Assembly (NCBI GenBank): GCA_943736015.1
Contig: OX031065.1
Coordinates: 36,346,427-36,410,426 of the forward strand
Reading direction: 5' to 3'
DNA length: 64,000 nucleotides
Source: Tridacna crocea
Lineage: Eukaryota; Mollusca; Bivalvia; Cardiida; Cardiidae
Part shown: piece by piece, positions 31,213 to 41,760 of the stretch
How the letters are laid out: each line of letters begins with the position of its first letter
Numbering within the stretch: the stretch's first letter is position 1
Position numbers and translations under genes: made by a program
Notes under the pieces: model-generated
The model's input: the letters and a program-made list of their open reading frames with translations, nothing else
Told to the model about the DNA's origin: nothing
The model's database searches: none

Positions 31213-31373
31213 AATCTTCTTTCTATCGTGGTTTATCGTTCAATAAACCACGTTGTGAATTATGAGGCGCAATTAATAAACCACTCGGGCTATCTCCCTC
31301 GTGGATTATTTATAGTGTCTCATAACTCACAACTATGGTTTATTGAACGATATACCACGATAGAGAGAAGATT
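31213..31373. repeat. 161-bp foldback palindrome
   Basis: Arms TCTATCGTGGTTTATCGTTC / GAACGATATACCACGATAGA continue through CAATAAACCA and TTATGAG...CTCATAA to a centre at TCGGGCTATCTCCCTCG. AT-rich; contains four copies of the AATAAACCA motif in both orientations. Confidence 0.9.
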
Positions 31374-31384
31374 CTTTCTACATT

Positions 31385-31694
31385 AAATTGCACGTTCTGT
31401 GCAGTCAGATCTTGACCCACGCCGTCAGCAAAGGCAACTTGTGTCTGCCATGGCTATCATTGTCCTCGGCCTTATCCTACTAATGAAACGAAATAAAAAA
31501 TAACAATAAATGAAACGAAACTTTCTAGCCGATGGCACAAAACCGAATAACGTTAGTTCAATGTTTTAGAGAAAATCATCTTATCATCGAACAGTGTAGA
31601 TCAAAGATCAGACTTCGCGTTCCGTGCAGTCTGATCTTTGATCTACACTGTCCGCAAAAGGTCAGTAAGTCGCGCTCATTTGCCTAAGGGTTAA
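31385..31694 (+). mobile_element. Family C half-copy followed by a full copy
   Basis: 31385-31465 carries a C right half (GCACGTTCTGTGCAGTCAGATC). A full copy starts at about 31469 (TTATCCTACTAATG); hairpin 31588-31653; ends GCCTAAGGG-TTAA (31691-31694). Both hairpin arms have an extra A/T: ATCAAAGATCAG pairs with CTGATCTTTGAT, where other copies have ATCAAGATCAG/CTGATCTTGAT. Confidence 0.82.
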
Positions 31695-32106
31695 AGAAGG
31701 CGGGAAAAGCTAATCGGATACACGGTAATAACTTTGGAATTGAACAGATCTGTCCAGGATTAACTATACGATCCGTGGATAATACACGACACATCCGTGC
31801 TAAATTGAAACTATCGACCAGGAAAATATTATAACATTACCCAACGAGGTAGGACAGCTAAAACTCGATCAACTGCCATACAATTAGCTTAGAGATCTGA
31901 AATAATTTGTTTGGTTGGTTTGTTTGTTTGTTTGTTTGAACGATGTCTAAGGCACACCAATCGGTATTTATGACATGTCTATCATTCCTAGGTTTAACGT
32001 GACTAGGCTTGGCCCTGTAGTGCTTTGCCGAAGGACACTCTCACATGATCAGAGCAAGGGGATGATAGTTTCTGGATTTCTTGGTTACAGATCTATTTCC
32101 TTTACT
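31695..32106. other. Mostly unrecognised; (TTTG)n tract
   Basis: TTTG repeats at about 31918-31938 and a SINE-like GCCGAAGGACACTCTCACATG near 32028, too short to classify. Confidence 0.4.
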
Positions 32107-32661
32107 ATTAAGGTGGGTATTTAGATTTTTCACATCTCATCAAATTAAAAAAAAATATGTATATCACTGAAATTTATATGACAAAAACAATACAAATCAC
32201 CAATAATTAAGAATCATAAAATTTCAAAACAAAAAAATAAATGATGGTGTTCCATAAAAGGGCTACGAAGCCTCTTGAGCTATTTTTAGATTTCGCCCCA
32301 GAAATAAAAAAAAAATATTGTGGGAATGTCCAGTAAGTAGCACGTGACTAATGGTGCTGAAATTCCATAACATAACAAACAGGTAGTTATTTTACATAAT
32401 GTTTTCTTCGAACGCTATGTTTGAAGCTTTGTCTGTGTATTTCCGGTTTGTAAATGAGCGAGTTGCTCATGTAATAATAGACTGTGTTTCCCGTCGATGT
32501 CGACCTGAGCCGTAATAAATTTCTAATTTCTCTTGTTGTTGGATGGTTTTAGGCTACTAGAGTTAAATGAATGAAAATTAAAAGGCTTTGGGATTATAAC
32601 GATGATTTTTTTTTGTATTTTTATAAAATTATCGCCCTAAGATCAAAAGGGCCACCTTGAA
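32107..32661 (+). mobile_element. Family K element, copy 2
   Basis: TTAAGGTGGGTATTTAGATT to AAAAGGGCCACCTTGAA. Shares GCTACGAAGCCTCTTGAGC and AGCACGTGACTAATGGTGC with copy 1 at matching positions. Confidence 0.85.
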
Positions 32662-32696
32662 AGGGCCATGCTTATATATTTTTAGAAAGGAGCTCT

Positions 32697-32815
32697 ATCC
32701 GTAGGCTGCTAAGCATGTCTCACACACCTTTTGCAGACAGTGTAGATCAAGATCAGATTGCACCGAACGCGCAGTCTGATCTTGGATCTACATATCGGAT
32801 AAGGAATTTGGCATA
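32697..32815 (-). mobile_element. Family C, left part
   Basis: GTAGGCTGCTAAGCATG end, then CACCTTTTGCAGACAGTG and the hairpin to CGGATAAGG. The apex GATTGCACCGAACGCGCAGTC has diverged; the distal half is missing. Confidence 0.7.
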
Positions 32816-33324
32816 AAACACCTTTTTATGTACTTGAAAAAAAAACTGTATTTTTTTAATTACGGGGCCTATCCTTCTTAAAAAGGCAGAAAATAAATAA
32901 TGTGGTACTCATAGCAATTTTACACGTAGCAGACGATTATTCATTCCAGGAAAAAGTAGCGGAAGGATTCCATCAGAGACGTAATTACATTTAAAACTAA
33001 CGGAAAGGAATACTTAAGAGAGCTGAACTTTACTCGGAGACATTTAAATGATAGATCAGGTCACAAAATGATTGACGAGTACGTCAATAGAGGGCAGACT
33101 TAAACCTTTGGTCTGGTTGATACAACTTCCGGTTCCTGTACGGACAGTGTAAACAAAGATAAGTCTTTACAGAAGATGTATATATTCTGATCTGATCTAC
33201 AAAGCTCGATTTGTTGTTGAATTTAAAAAAAAAACAATCAACCTTGAAAATGTAATATTTTGAACTTTCATTTCTAACTGACGCCGTCTGTACCATTCAT
33301 TTCATCCAGTAAGCTTGAAATTCC
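32816..33324. other. Unrecognised apart from a C-like hairpin relic
   Basis: 33138-33201 (GGACAGTGTAAACAAAGATA...CTGATCTGATCTAC) is a worn C hairpin. The rest is AT-rich unique sequence. Confidence 0.4.
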
Positions 33325-33541
33325 TTGGCAAACACTACCATGTTTTTATAACCCTCAGGATTAACCTCGCTTGAAAACATTATGGGAAAAGAAGAAAATG
33401 CTGGTAACCAGCATTTTCTTCTTTTCCCACAACGTTTTCATCTTCATCAAGGAACGTCAGTCCATTTGGACCAATCTGTCGTCCGCTAATACTTTCGAAA
33501 TTCGAAAAGAGTTTTAAATTTGTGGTTTAGAGAAGGGTTAA
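33325..33541 (-). mobile_element. Family A hairpin MITE
   Basis: Hairpin 33373-33439, with GAAGAAAATG in one arm matched by CATTTTCTTC in the other (family: GGAGAAAATG / CATTTTCTCC). The right end AGAAGGG-TTAA is kept; the left end is worn (about TTGGCAAACAC). Confidence 0.82.
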
Positions 33542-33701
33542 CGAGATAGGGAAATGAGCTCGACTATTGAGCCGGGAAAAGGTTACAGGGTTACAGGCTA
33601 AATAGGGAAAGCAAAGATTCTGAATAGAATTGTTTTTCGGTGCCCTTTCATATTGCTTGGAAACTTTGACTTACACACATGAATAAAGAGCACTGTTTAT
33701 T

Positions 33702-35042
33702 TTTAGCTCAAATGAGCACAACGTGCTCAAGGGGAGCTTTTAGGATCACTGGATGTCCGTCGTCCGTCGTGCGTCGTCAACAATTCTTTAAACATCAACT
33801 CCTCCTAAACCGCTGGGCCAATTTGGACCAAACTTGGCTGGAATGTTCCTTGGGAGGTCCTCTTTAAAAACTGTTCACAGAATTTGATTCCGTCAAAAAC
33901 TCTGGTTGCCATGACAACCAAATGGAATTTTCTAGGAAATTCTTTAAAAATCTTCTCCTCTGAAACCGCTGGTCAGATTTTAAAATAATTCCACAGAGAT
34001 GTTCCTTGGGTGACTCTTTTCAAAAAACTGTTCGTGAAATTTTGATCCGTCAAGAAACATGGCTCTGGTGAATGGGGGCTTCTTGCACTATACAGAAATA
34101 AAGGAATTCTAAAAAATTCTTCTTCTCTGAAACGGCTGGTCAGATTTTGAAATAATTTCACAGAGATGTTCCTTGGGTGACCATTTTCAAAATTTGTTCG
34201 CGAAATTTTGATCCGTCAAGAATCATGGCTCTGGTGAATGGGGGCTACTTGCACTATACAGAAATGAAGAAATTCTTTAAAATTCTTCTTCTCTGAAACC
34301 GCTGATCAGAATTTGAAATCATTTCAGAGATGTTCCTTGGATGACCCTTTTAAAAAATTGTTCGTGAAATTTTGATCCGTCAAGAATCATGGCTCTGGTG
34401 AATGGGGGCTACTTGCACTGTACAGAAATGAAGAAATTCTTTAAAATTCTTCTTCTCTGAAACCGCTGGTCAGAATTTGAAATAATGTCACAGAGATGTT
34501 CCTTGGATGACCCTTATCAAAAATTGTTCACGAAATTTTGATCCGTCAAAAAATGTGGCTCTGGTGAATGGGGGCTACTTGCACTATAGGGAAATGAAGA
34601 AATTCTTAAAAACTCTTCTTCTCCGAAACCGCTGGTCAGACTTTGAAATTATTTCACAGAAATGTTCCTTGGGTGACCCTTTTCAAAAGGTGTTCATGAA
34701 AGTTTGATTCGTCAATAAACATGGCTCTGGTGAATGGGGGCTACTTGCACTATATGGCCATGAAGGAATTTTTTTAAAATTCTTCTCTGAAACTGCAGAT
34801 CAGGTTCTGAAATAATTTCACAGAGATATATCTTAGTTGACCCTTTTCAAAAATTGCTCGAAATATTTTGATCCATCAAGAAACATGGCTCTGATGGCTG
34901 TGGGCTATTTACACTATACAGACATGAAGAAATTCTTAAAAATTCTTCTTCTCTGAAATGGCTGTTTAGATTTTGAAAAAATTGGCCATGGTCCTCTCAA
35001 AAACTCTGGTGAGAGAACCAGGGCCATCTTGGCCCTCTTGTT
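33702..35042 (+). mobile_element. 165-bp-satellite element (pearl/Helentron-like), 5' and 3' hairpins
   Basis: Starts TTAGCTCAAATGAGCACAAC with an inverted repeat (GAGCACAACGTGCTC nested in AGCTC...GAGCTT), then GTCCGTCGTCCGTCGTGCGT, then tandem monomers, and ends with the hairpin AGGGCCATCTTGGCCCTC followed by TTGTTT. This layout is widespread in bivalves and matches Helentron-associated satellite carriers; assignment by design, not by a rolling-circle protein. Non-coding. Confidence 0.7.
33804..34985 (+). repeat. ~165-bp tandem satellite, about eight monomers
   Basis: TGAAACCGCTGGTCAG (or variant) recurs at 33804, 33961, 34128, 34293, 34458, 34624, 34788 and 34953, with steps of 157, 167, 165, 165, 166, 164 and 165 bp. 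Conserved blocks include AGAGATGTTCCTTGGGTGAC and ATGGCTCTGGTGAATGGGGG. Confidence 0.93.
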
Positions 35043-35279
35043 TTTTTTTTCTTGTTTTTTTTTTTTCAGGACGATATAGGATTAAAAAAAAAAATTATGC
35101 AGTTGTGAACCTGAAAATTGCTCGAAATTTCTATACATGCATCGCAACTAAAAGTCACAAACTTGACGTTACAAAGATCATTTAAACGCTTTTTGAAGAA
35201 TTTTTAGAAAAAAAAGCTTTTAACGGGAATAGTATATATCTTATTAAAAGTACCTACCTATGGAGGCAGCCATATTGTT

Positions 35280-35480
35280 TACTCGACTCGACTCGACTTC
35301 ACTCGACTGCAAGTAATTTCGTAACTAGGTCATTTCGTACCTATATAGGCAATTTCGTACAATTTTCTGTCTTTCCGTATCCACCTATTGTTTATATTTT
35401 GGTCATTTTGTACTCAATTCGATCAGTTTGTAACCGCTTTGGTCAATTTATATCCAGTTTTTAATATCAATTTGGTAATT
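35280..35480. repeat. TCGAC repeats and degenerate ~22-bp repeats
   Basis: ACTCGACTCGACTCGACTTC at 35280, then loosely repeated units of the type GGTCATTTCGTACC / GGCAATTTCGTAC / GGTCATTTTGTACTC to about 35470. Confidence 0.65.
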
Positions 35481-35884
35481 TGGAACCTATTTTTAATACT
35501 ATTTTCTTGAGTTGTTTCTCGAATGACAACTACTTTTGTACATAGCTCCAAATGAAAATTTGTTAAAATTTCGCCGAAGAACGGCTATGATTATGCCTTA
35601 CCATTATTGGTTCTTTTTTTTTTAAGTTTCAGTTTGCAGTCCAAGAACTGTTTAGGACTTCTTAGTTAATTTCTCACCTAGTTGTGCATAAATTTACTTT
35701 GCTTAATTTGAAATGCAGTAATATGACTTATTTCAGAAACAACTGATTTGCGGCGCCATTGATGTTATGCATCAATATTTTCTTGTTGTGTATATTGGTT
35801 GCTTTCGAGCAAATAGTGTTGGTATGGTCAAGGTGAAACGTAGTTCATAAATACCAACTTGAAAGATAACAGCTTTTAGGCGCT
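35481..35884. other. No recognised feature
   Basis: AT-rich; nothing supportable. Confidence 0.4.
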
Positions 35885-36115
35885 TGCCAAACCGTACCGA
35901 ATTTAAATATTTAGAAAGAGTGCATTTGAAAATTTATGGAAAAAAAAAAAGGAAAATGCTGGTAAACTGCGTTTTTTTCGTTTCTTATAATATTTTATAC
36001 CCCTTACAGACAAATGCTATCATCGAAGGTCGAAGGAAAAATTTTGAATCGTTGTCTGCCATGATTTTAAATTGGAAAGGTCTAAAATTTTGTCGCTATG
36101 GTAAAAAAAATGAAG
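35885..36115 (-). mobile_element. Family A relic
   Basis: GCTTGCCAAACCGTACCG at the left, AAATGCTGGTAAACTGCGTT at the eroded hairpin (about 35930-35996), and GTCTAAAATTTTGTCGCTAT at the right. Confidence 0.6.
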
Positions 36116-36375
36116 AGACGAATTTAATTCCGTCTGCCAACTGCCAAAAAAAGCGAGAACAAAACATATTTTGGGACTTCCCTGTCGATCAATTTTGAAA
36201 ATTATATGGAGCAGATGGCTTTGAGTGTCGTCTGCATTAGAAAAGCGCAAAAAAATCAATATGGTGGAACGCTGCGCCTTGGTTTCGATTACAGAATCAA
36301 AAGTTGTGAAAACAGATCAGCTGTCATAGGAGTAATTTGAATATCGGGCGACACTATCCCTTCTCTCGGTTACTC

Positions 36376-36454
36376 CATTATCTCCCGCTAGATGGCATTC
36401 TACAAATACTCAAATACTTCGAATCTTCGAAGAATATGACATGCGCAGACAACG
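36376..36454 (-). mobile_element. Family F 79-bp mini-derivative, perfect 10-bp TSD
   Basis: Only the two ends remain (CATTATCTCCCGCTAG and CATGCGCAGACAACG), with about 265 bp of interior lost, yet it is flanked by perfect TCGGTTACTC at 36366-36375 and 36455-36464. The interior junction is near TACTTCGAATCTTCG. Confidence 0.93.
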
Positions 36455-36671
36455 TCGGTTACTCTAAATGCCAAAACCATGTTTGACTCACATCATATAT
36501 TGATTGATTGACTGATTGTTGATTGATATTAAATGCTGTTTAAACACTATTCAAGTTATATCACGGCGGCCTATTGTGAAGTGCAACTGCCTGGTCGCCC
36601 ATTCAAGCACTAACCTAACGCACGTTGCTCAACTATCACAGAGAAAAATACACCAAACCGCATCACTGTAA

Positions 36672-37072
36672 CATCTTCGCGAGCCAAGGTTACGATCACT
36701 ACGTGGATCTTACCTTGGCTGATTGAGCCCGATTTCGAGATTCCTGCGATGCGCCCTCTATTGGATGCTGGTTATTACCCCCTTTACATCATATTTCTAA
36801 AAGCCAATGAAATACCGTTTTACAAACCGCTTACGAATACACATGAAGCGATAAGCAGACATCCACGTGGGTTTCCATGTTTACCTTCTATTCGAAAGGT
36901 AGCGACCTTGTTCTATTTTTATCAAAGATGAAAAGCTACGAGCGATTTCATTCGTTGCAGTTAGAGCTGGCTGCATCCACTGAAAAGGCGTATCGGGGGA
37001 ATGTAAAAATCAAGCTCGATCCGCCAAGGGTAGAGTAGCGTAGTGAATCGTCAGCCATGGCTTGCGAAGATG
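36672..37072 (+). mobile_element. Family D Mutator-like MITE
   Basis: 401 bp, CATCTTCGCGAGCCAAGG to GCTTGCGAAGATG. Flanks CACTGTAA (36664-36671) and CCCTGTAA (37073-37080) match at 7 of 8. Confidence 0.9.
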
Positions 37073-37154
37073 CCCTGTAAAGGCTAACTCAACGGCAATG
37101 AAAGGCTTATATAACTGGCCTGCAACACGTGAAAGGGTCATTGGGGCATTAGCT

Positions 37155-37216
37155 TAAAGTGTCGTCTCGGATCAGCCTGCGCAGTCTGCGCAGGCTAATC
37201 CCAGACGACACTTTAC
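37155..37216. repeat. Hairpin related to family G core
   Basis: AAAGTGTCGTCTCGGATCAG / CTAATCCCAGACGACACTTT round AGCCTGCGCAGTCTGCGCAGGCT; stands alone without G ends. Confidence 0.85.
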
Positions 37217-37444
37217 GACTTCACTAGATTTTGGGATACAGAAGACTTGTGCAAAACAGAGTCGGGCCAGGTTATAGTCGCTAGCCGAAAAAAAAATATA
37301 ATTCAGGCAAAAAATAAACAAAAGACACCGCTACCTGGCAGGTTTTAACCTAGTTTTGAAATTAATTTCTCTTCAGCGACTAAAAGTTGGACCGACCAAA
37401 CTATGACAGGTAAGATTGTGATGTTCACAATAGTCACCTTACTT

Positions 37445-37653
37445 TTAACCCTTTCCCAAACAATCCCTGGTTTTTACGACCCTGAAATAGAAGTATTTTG
37501 AAAACATTATGGTAACCAGCATTTTCTCCTTTTCCCACGATGTTTTCTACCCTGCTAGAAACAAATTTCAGTTTTAAGTTACGGTTATTTTGTCGTCTGC
37601 AAGCGTTTTCAATTTTGACCGGTGTAAAATTTTGTAGTTTGGTAAAGGGTTAA
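37445..37653 (-). mobile_element. Family A with left arm half deleted
   Basis: TTAA-CCCTTTCCCAAACAATC to GTTTGGTAAAGGG-TTAA, both perfect. GAAAACATTATGG is fused to TAACCAGCATTTTCTCC: about 20 bp of the left arm up to the apex has gone. Confidence 0.9.
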
Positions 37654-38097
37654 ATAGTATGATATTAATTTGAATGCATTTTAACAACCGCCTTGTTTAC
37701 TTTTGGGCTTTATTGTCACTTTAAAGAATTTACTTTAATTGCACGTTGCAAAACATTTTTGTTCCCAAGAAACTGACTGCTCTTTTACACAGTTGTTCAG
37801 CACTAGAGAAGAATGAATTCTGTTGCAATGATTATCGTCAATTCTCAGAAAAAAATTGAACGAACTAGGAGTTGACCCCTGGAGCCATTGGTTTCAAGCC
37901 ATCTACGATACCAACACACATATCAACCTGATGATCATGTTAAAGGCCCTTCGTGACTATCATGTATGGAACAACACTGAGAAGTTGACAAAAAATGCCG
38001 AATTTAATTTTTAAATCCAATTATACCAACAAAACCTTGTGCATTCCTGGCATTCTATGCTTAATGATAGACAATTCTTTCCTTTCTTTCAGCTTCA
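37654..38097. other. No recognised feature
   Basis: AT-rich unique sequence. Confidence 0.4.
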
Positions 38098-38101
38098 AAT
38101 A

Positions 38102-38395
38102 CTTATGAGCCTTGCACTGTGAAAAGGGGGCTCACATGCAGCATCTGCAAAAAGTATCGACCCAGGTCAGCCTGTTTGGTCTGCACAGGCTGACCTGCGC
38201 TGAAACATTTTGCTCTTGGTTCCCCTTTATTTTATTTCATTTTTTTTTTGCTTGTCCAAAGACCATTTTACCTCTTGCATTTGTCGGTTGTTACATAAAC
38301 CGGACTTTTTGGATCCATGATCACGTGATGACTGGCTCGGTATAATGCATCACGTAGATGCATTAAGCCCCTTTTTGCCATAGCATGGCCCATAT
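38102..38395 (+). mobile_element. Family G element
   Basis: TTATGAGCCTTGCACTGTG end, core CCCAGGTCAGCCTGTTTGGT...GCACAGGCTGACCTG at about 38161-38205, GGATCCATGATCACGTGATG, and the right end ATGCATTAAGCCCCTTTTTG with CATAGCATGGCCCATA. Confidence 0.8.
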
Positions 38396-38462
38396 AAAGT
38401 CGGCCTCTTTCGACAGCTGAAAAAAAAAATTAACCGCAAAAAAAAAATTAACCGAAACGAGA

Positions 38463-38955
38463 CCATCTTCGCAAGCCAAGGGTTACGATCCACTGCGCTA
38501 CTCTATCCTTGGCGGATTGAGCTTGATTTTGACAATCACCCGATACGCATTTTCATTGGTTGCAGCTAGCTCTAACTGCATCAAATCAAATCGCTCGTAG
38601 AATTTCATATTTGATAAAAATAGAACAGGGTCGCGATAAAAATAGAAGGTAAGAATGAATTGCTCCATGGGTGTGTGCAGGATCTGTAATGATTTATTAC
38701 CGAAGAAAACAGATACGAACAATATTTACATAAAGTTTCAATGTGACCAATCAATTATCAGATGTTTAGGCTATATCCCAGCACCTGACCATGGAATGTC
38801 GAAGTAAGTTTGTGGTTATTGCTTCATGTTGAATTATTGTATTCGTAAGTGGTTTGTTAAACGACATTTCATTGGCTATAAGAAATATGATGTAAAGGGA
38901 GATAATAGCAGCATCCAATAGGGGGCGTGTTGCGGGAATCCCGAAGTAAGAAAAA
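38463..38955 (-). mobile_element. Family D long variant, right end lost
   Basis: Starts CATCTTCGCAAGCCAAGG. After TAAAAATAGAAGGTAAG it carries about 150 bp absent from the 402-bp copies (including ATAAAGTTTCAATGTGACCA at 38728), then rejoins D at GTATTCGTAAGTGGTTTG and ATAAGAAATATGATGTAAAG. The terminus is truncated at about 38955. Confidence 0.78.
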
Positions 38956-39568
38956 GTAAGAACGAAATTTCGACAGCAAAGTGATTCAACCTGAACTTAG
39001 GCTACACATTGTTTTTAAATTTGACTTAAATTGTTTAAAAAAAATGACAGAGTTGAGGATATTCATCTATCTATTGATACAATGCAATTGTGCAGTTTTA
39101 GATGAAAGTACGCCTTGGGGCGTTTACTAGTATCGTAAAACTGTCTTGCGATTACCAATAAAACTTGGACATAAAAATGAACAAGCGAGGAAGAAAAGAC
39201 TGTAAAATACATAATAGAAGCTATCTTAAAACTGTGAAAGTCGTCTGCATCCGAAATAATTTTCGGCAAATCTCACAAACTCTCGTCTAAAGCGAGAACT
39301 CATCAGAATTGGACAATATTGTTTGCGTGAGTACCTAATTCCGAGGGGAAAAAGTAATTTTAGATAAGCAAACACTATACAATAAAAACGTCCTATTTCC
39401 TTCTCCTCCAGAGACAAACGCATAAATATCTTTTCCGGGGACAGTTTGAATTGCTTGATAATGCAGGCCAATTTACGACAAGTCAGATCGCAACACAAGA
39501 AGTCTTAGAGCCAATGAAAACTATGTGTGACTGTCATAGACTTTACTCTTCCCGTCTTTGTGTCCGTT
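38956..39568. other. No recognised feature
   Basis: Weak frames on the minus strand at 39063-39498, no motif recognised. Confidence 0.4.
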
Positions 39569-39790
39569 GCTATACAATCCCGACTTTTAACGAGTCTGAA
39601 GGAGAAGAATTTTATAAAACATTGTTAAGAAGAGGAGAAAATGCTGGTAACCAGCATTTTCTCCTTTTCTTAACAATGTTTTCTACTATTTCTAGTCCAT
39701 TTTCCAACATTTAAGTTACAGTCAATCTTTTCTCCGCGAATGATTCGAAATAGGATAAGTCTACATTTGTGAAAACTGCTTTGGAGTTAA
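39569..39790 (-). mobile_element. Family A hairpin MITE with matched arm changes
   Basis: CTATACAATCCCGAC to CTTTGGAG-TTAA. Hairpin about 39615-39683: ACATTGTTAAGAAGAGGAG pairs with CTCCTTTTCTTAACAATGT, where the family has GTGGGAAAAGG/CCTTTTCCCAC. The same change in both arms keeps the stem. Confidence 0.85.
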
Positions 39791-40354
39791 CCCTTATCTG
39801 GAGCATCAGAAAGGCAAGTACTTTCCTTGGTCAACGTAAATTATCCGTAATTCACACAAGAATTCGTAACAAATGCAGTGATCTGAAGTATGAAAGAAAG
39901 ATTCTCCTGAAATAATTTTACTACTCTAAAGTGCAGAAAATAAGTAAGTATAGATCTAGCACTGTATATAAATTTTCGGATATGTCTTTTTATTATACTG
40001 CAAAAAGAATTCTCGTGATCTGATTGGTTAACATGTCGGGAACATATATATATATCATGTACCCTGGCAAAAACCACGTAAAGCCAGTTACCCTTTTGTG
40101 TGCCCCGTAAACATCACTACACGTGCAACACAACATCCAAAATGGCGACGTCGATTGATCACCAGACTGCACGTTTATGCACCAAACTGCACGTTTTTGT
40201 GACATCAGTTCCCGGTGACGTCAGTTTTCATTGAATTGGGGCACTCAGACGAGAATTTCTATTTTGTCAGCATTCTCGCTTCGTGAGACTATAAGACAGG
40301 AAAATTTCGCTTATCGCGCTTTGAAAGGGTAAAACTTGGCAGTATAATAAATTC
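39791..40354. other. No recognised gene; short direct repeat
   Basis: ACTGCACGTTTATGCACCAA / ACTGCACGTTTTTGTG at 40163-40200 is a 22-bp direct repeat. Weak frames on the minus strand only. Confidence 0.4.
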
Positions 40355-40498
40355 GTTGTACGGTCAGGTGGTAGGGAACTTGGAAACTTGTTCACGGCTG
40401 TAGTGAATCATGTCGCCACCTCGCCCTCGGCTCGGGGCGACATGATTAACCACAGCCGTGAACAAGTTTCCAAGTCCCCTGCCACCTGACCGTACAAC
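40355..40498. repeat. 144-bp near-perfect GC-rich palindrome
   Basis: Arms GTTGTACGGTCAGGTGGTAG and its complement at the right end, continuing through AACTTGGAAACTTGTTCACG and AATCATGTCGCC to a loop near CTCGCCCTCGGCTCGG. Arms of about 68 bp differ at a handful of positions. Both sides carry TAATAA. Confidence 0.93.
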
Positions 40499-41198
40499 TA
40501 ATAATGTATTAATACCAGTGCTTCATTGATGATGTTCAACAACTATACCTGAAAGAGTTGTTTATAATCCCGGCCGCAGCATGGTTGTTGCGGAGGGAAA
40601 CAGACCAAATATCACCATGTCGAAGACATGTACCTCATAAAGCGTTACACGAAATAGACCGCCGCTCCGTGCAAAAATATTGTTTATTCCATCCCATCGA
40701 TTTTTCAACAATTCCGTTCAACTCGCGTCTTATTTCTATTACAGCAGTATCTTCTCATTTTCTCGTTGGTATTCCGTGCCTAACTTCACGGATGCTGTAC
40801 ACTGATAACCAGCATGGCGAGAAATAAATACATGTAAAACATACATTTTCTGAAACAAGGACCAAAGCGTGTCTATCTGTTTGAACTCCAAAGGCGATTG
40901 AAAACTGTTTTCTTGGACACAGGTATATAGTCTGTTTTACTTTTGTATGGAATGTTGCAGTGAAGTCCTTTGTGGTTGTTGGATTACGAATATAGCGCTG
41001 AAGACAGCCGGATTTCTTCTGTGGTCAGCCTCATCGGATGTATAAACTTCGGTATGTTTTTATTTTTTATTTGACAAAGTCATGTATCCAATTTACTGGC
41101 TATTAAATAGCTGAATTTCTGTCTCGTGCAAACCGAAAGTATATGCGGCGAGGATTCGAATACAGCTCAGATTATGCGTAAAATGTTTTTCGATTGAT
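40499..41198. other. No recognised feature
   Basis: An 89-codon plus-strand frame ending at 40827 lacks an ATG start at its left end and has no domain motif; not called as a gene. Confidence 0.4.
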
Positions 41199-41297
41199 GA
41201 AAAACGTTGTTAGAAAAGGTGAAAATATTGCTCGACAGTATTTGCTCTTTTTTCCCACGATGTTTTAAAATCCTCCTCGTCATGCAGGGCCATTTAA
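41199..41297 (+). mobile_element. Family A/B-like relic
   Basis: AAACGTTGTTAGAAAAGGTG...GCTCGACAGTATTTGCTC...CCCACGATGTTT: outer stem of A/B with a GCTCG apex like B. It ends where the next A copy starts. Confidence 0.5.
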
Positions 41298-41521
41298 CCC
41301 ATCACCACACAATCCCTACTTTTGACGCCCCTAAGAAAGAGGCCTTTTGAAAACACTATGGAAAAAGGAGAAAATGCTGGTAACCAGCATTTTCTCCTTT
41401 TCCCAAAGTGTTTTCTACCCTTCCCAGAACAAATTTCTATTTTTTAGTCACCTTTATTTTGTCGTCTGCAAATGTTTGCAATTTGGACCAGTTTAAATTT
41501 TCTTGTGTGGTAAAGATTTAA
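41294..41521 (-). mobile_element. Family A hairpin MITE
   Basis: TTAA-CCCATCACCACACAATC to GTGTGGTAAAGAT-TTAA; hairpin 41349-41415 with ACACTATGG against CCAAAGTGT. Confidence 0.9.
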
Positions 41522-41689
41522 ACACGGGATCGTATGGAAAAATGCGGGTTCTCTACAGATTCTGATTTTTTCTCTCCTAGCTTCCAGTCTCTTTTGTAGC
41601 TTTGTACATTTTTTTTACATAACCATATTTCATACACAGTCTTTCGAGTCAGAGATCAGTTTGAACAGATTTAAACACTGTGTTCAGAC

Positions 41690-41760
41690 AAATTTCGACC
41701 CATTTCCCTTTCAATTTCGACCCATTTCTCTTTCAATTTCGACCCATTTTATCCAACCTT
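41690..41760 (+). repeat. Short tandem repeat of ~22-27 bp, three units
   Basis: TTTCGACCCATTTCCCTTTCAA occurs three times with minor variation. Confidence 0.9.

Noticed and set aside
32107-32661. Family K as a Kolobok element with TTAA TSD
   Set aside because: TTAA is embedded in the palindromic terminus TTTAAAGGTGG, so duplication cannot be separated from the TIR with three copies; left unclassified.
33702-35042. Protein-coding reading of the 165-bp satellite
   Set aside because: Short frames recur once per monomer with stops between; the element is non-coding.
17328-40223. TGACGTCA (CRE-like) sites at about 17328, 30273, 30697 and 40216
   Set aside because: 8-bp palindromes without nearby promoters or genes; their number over 64 kb is no evidence of regulation.
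40558-40827. 89-codon frame
   Set aside because: Starts at TTG, no motif, and unremarkable length for this sequence; insufficient support.
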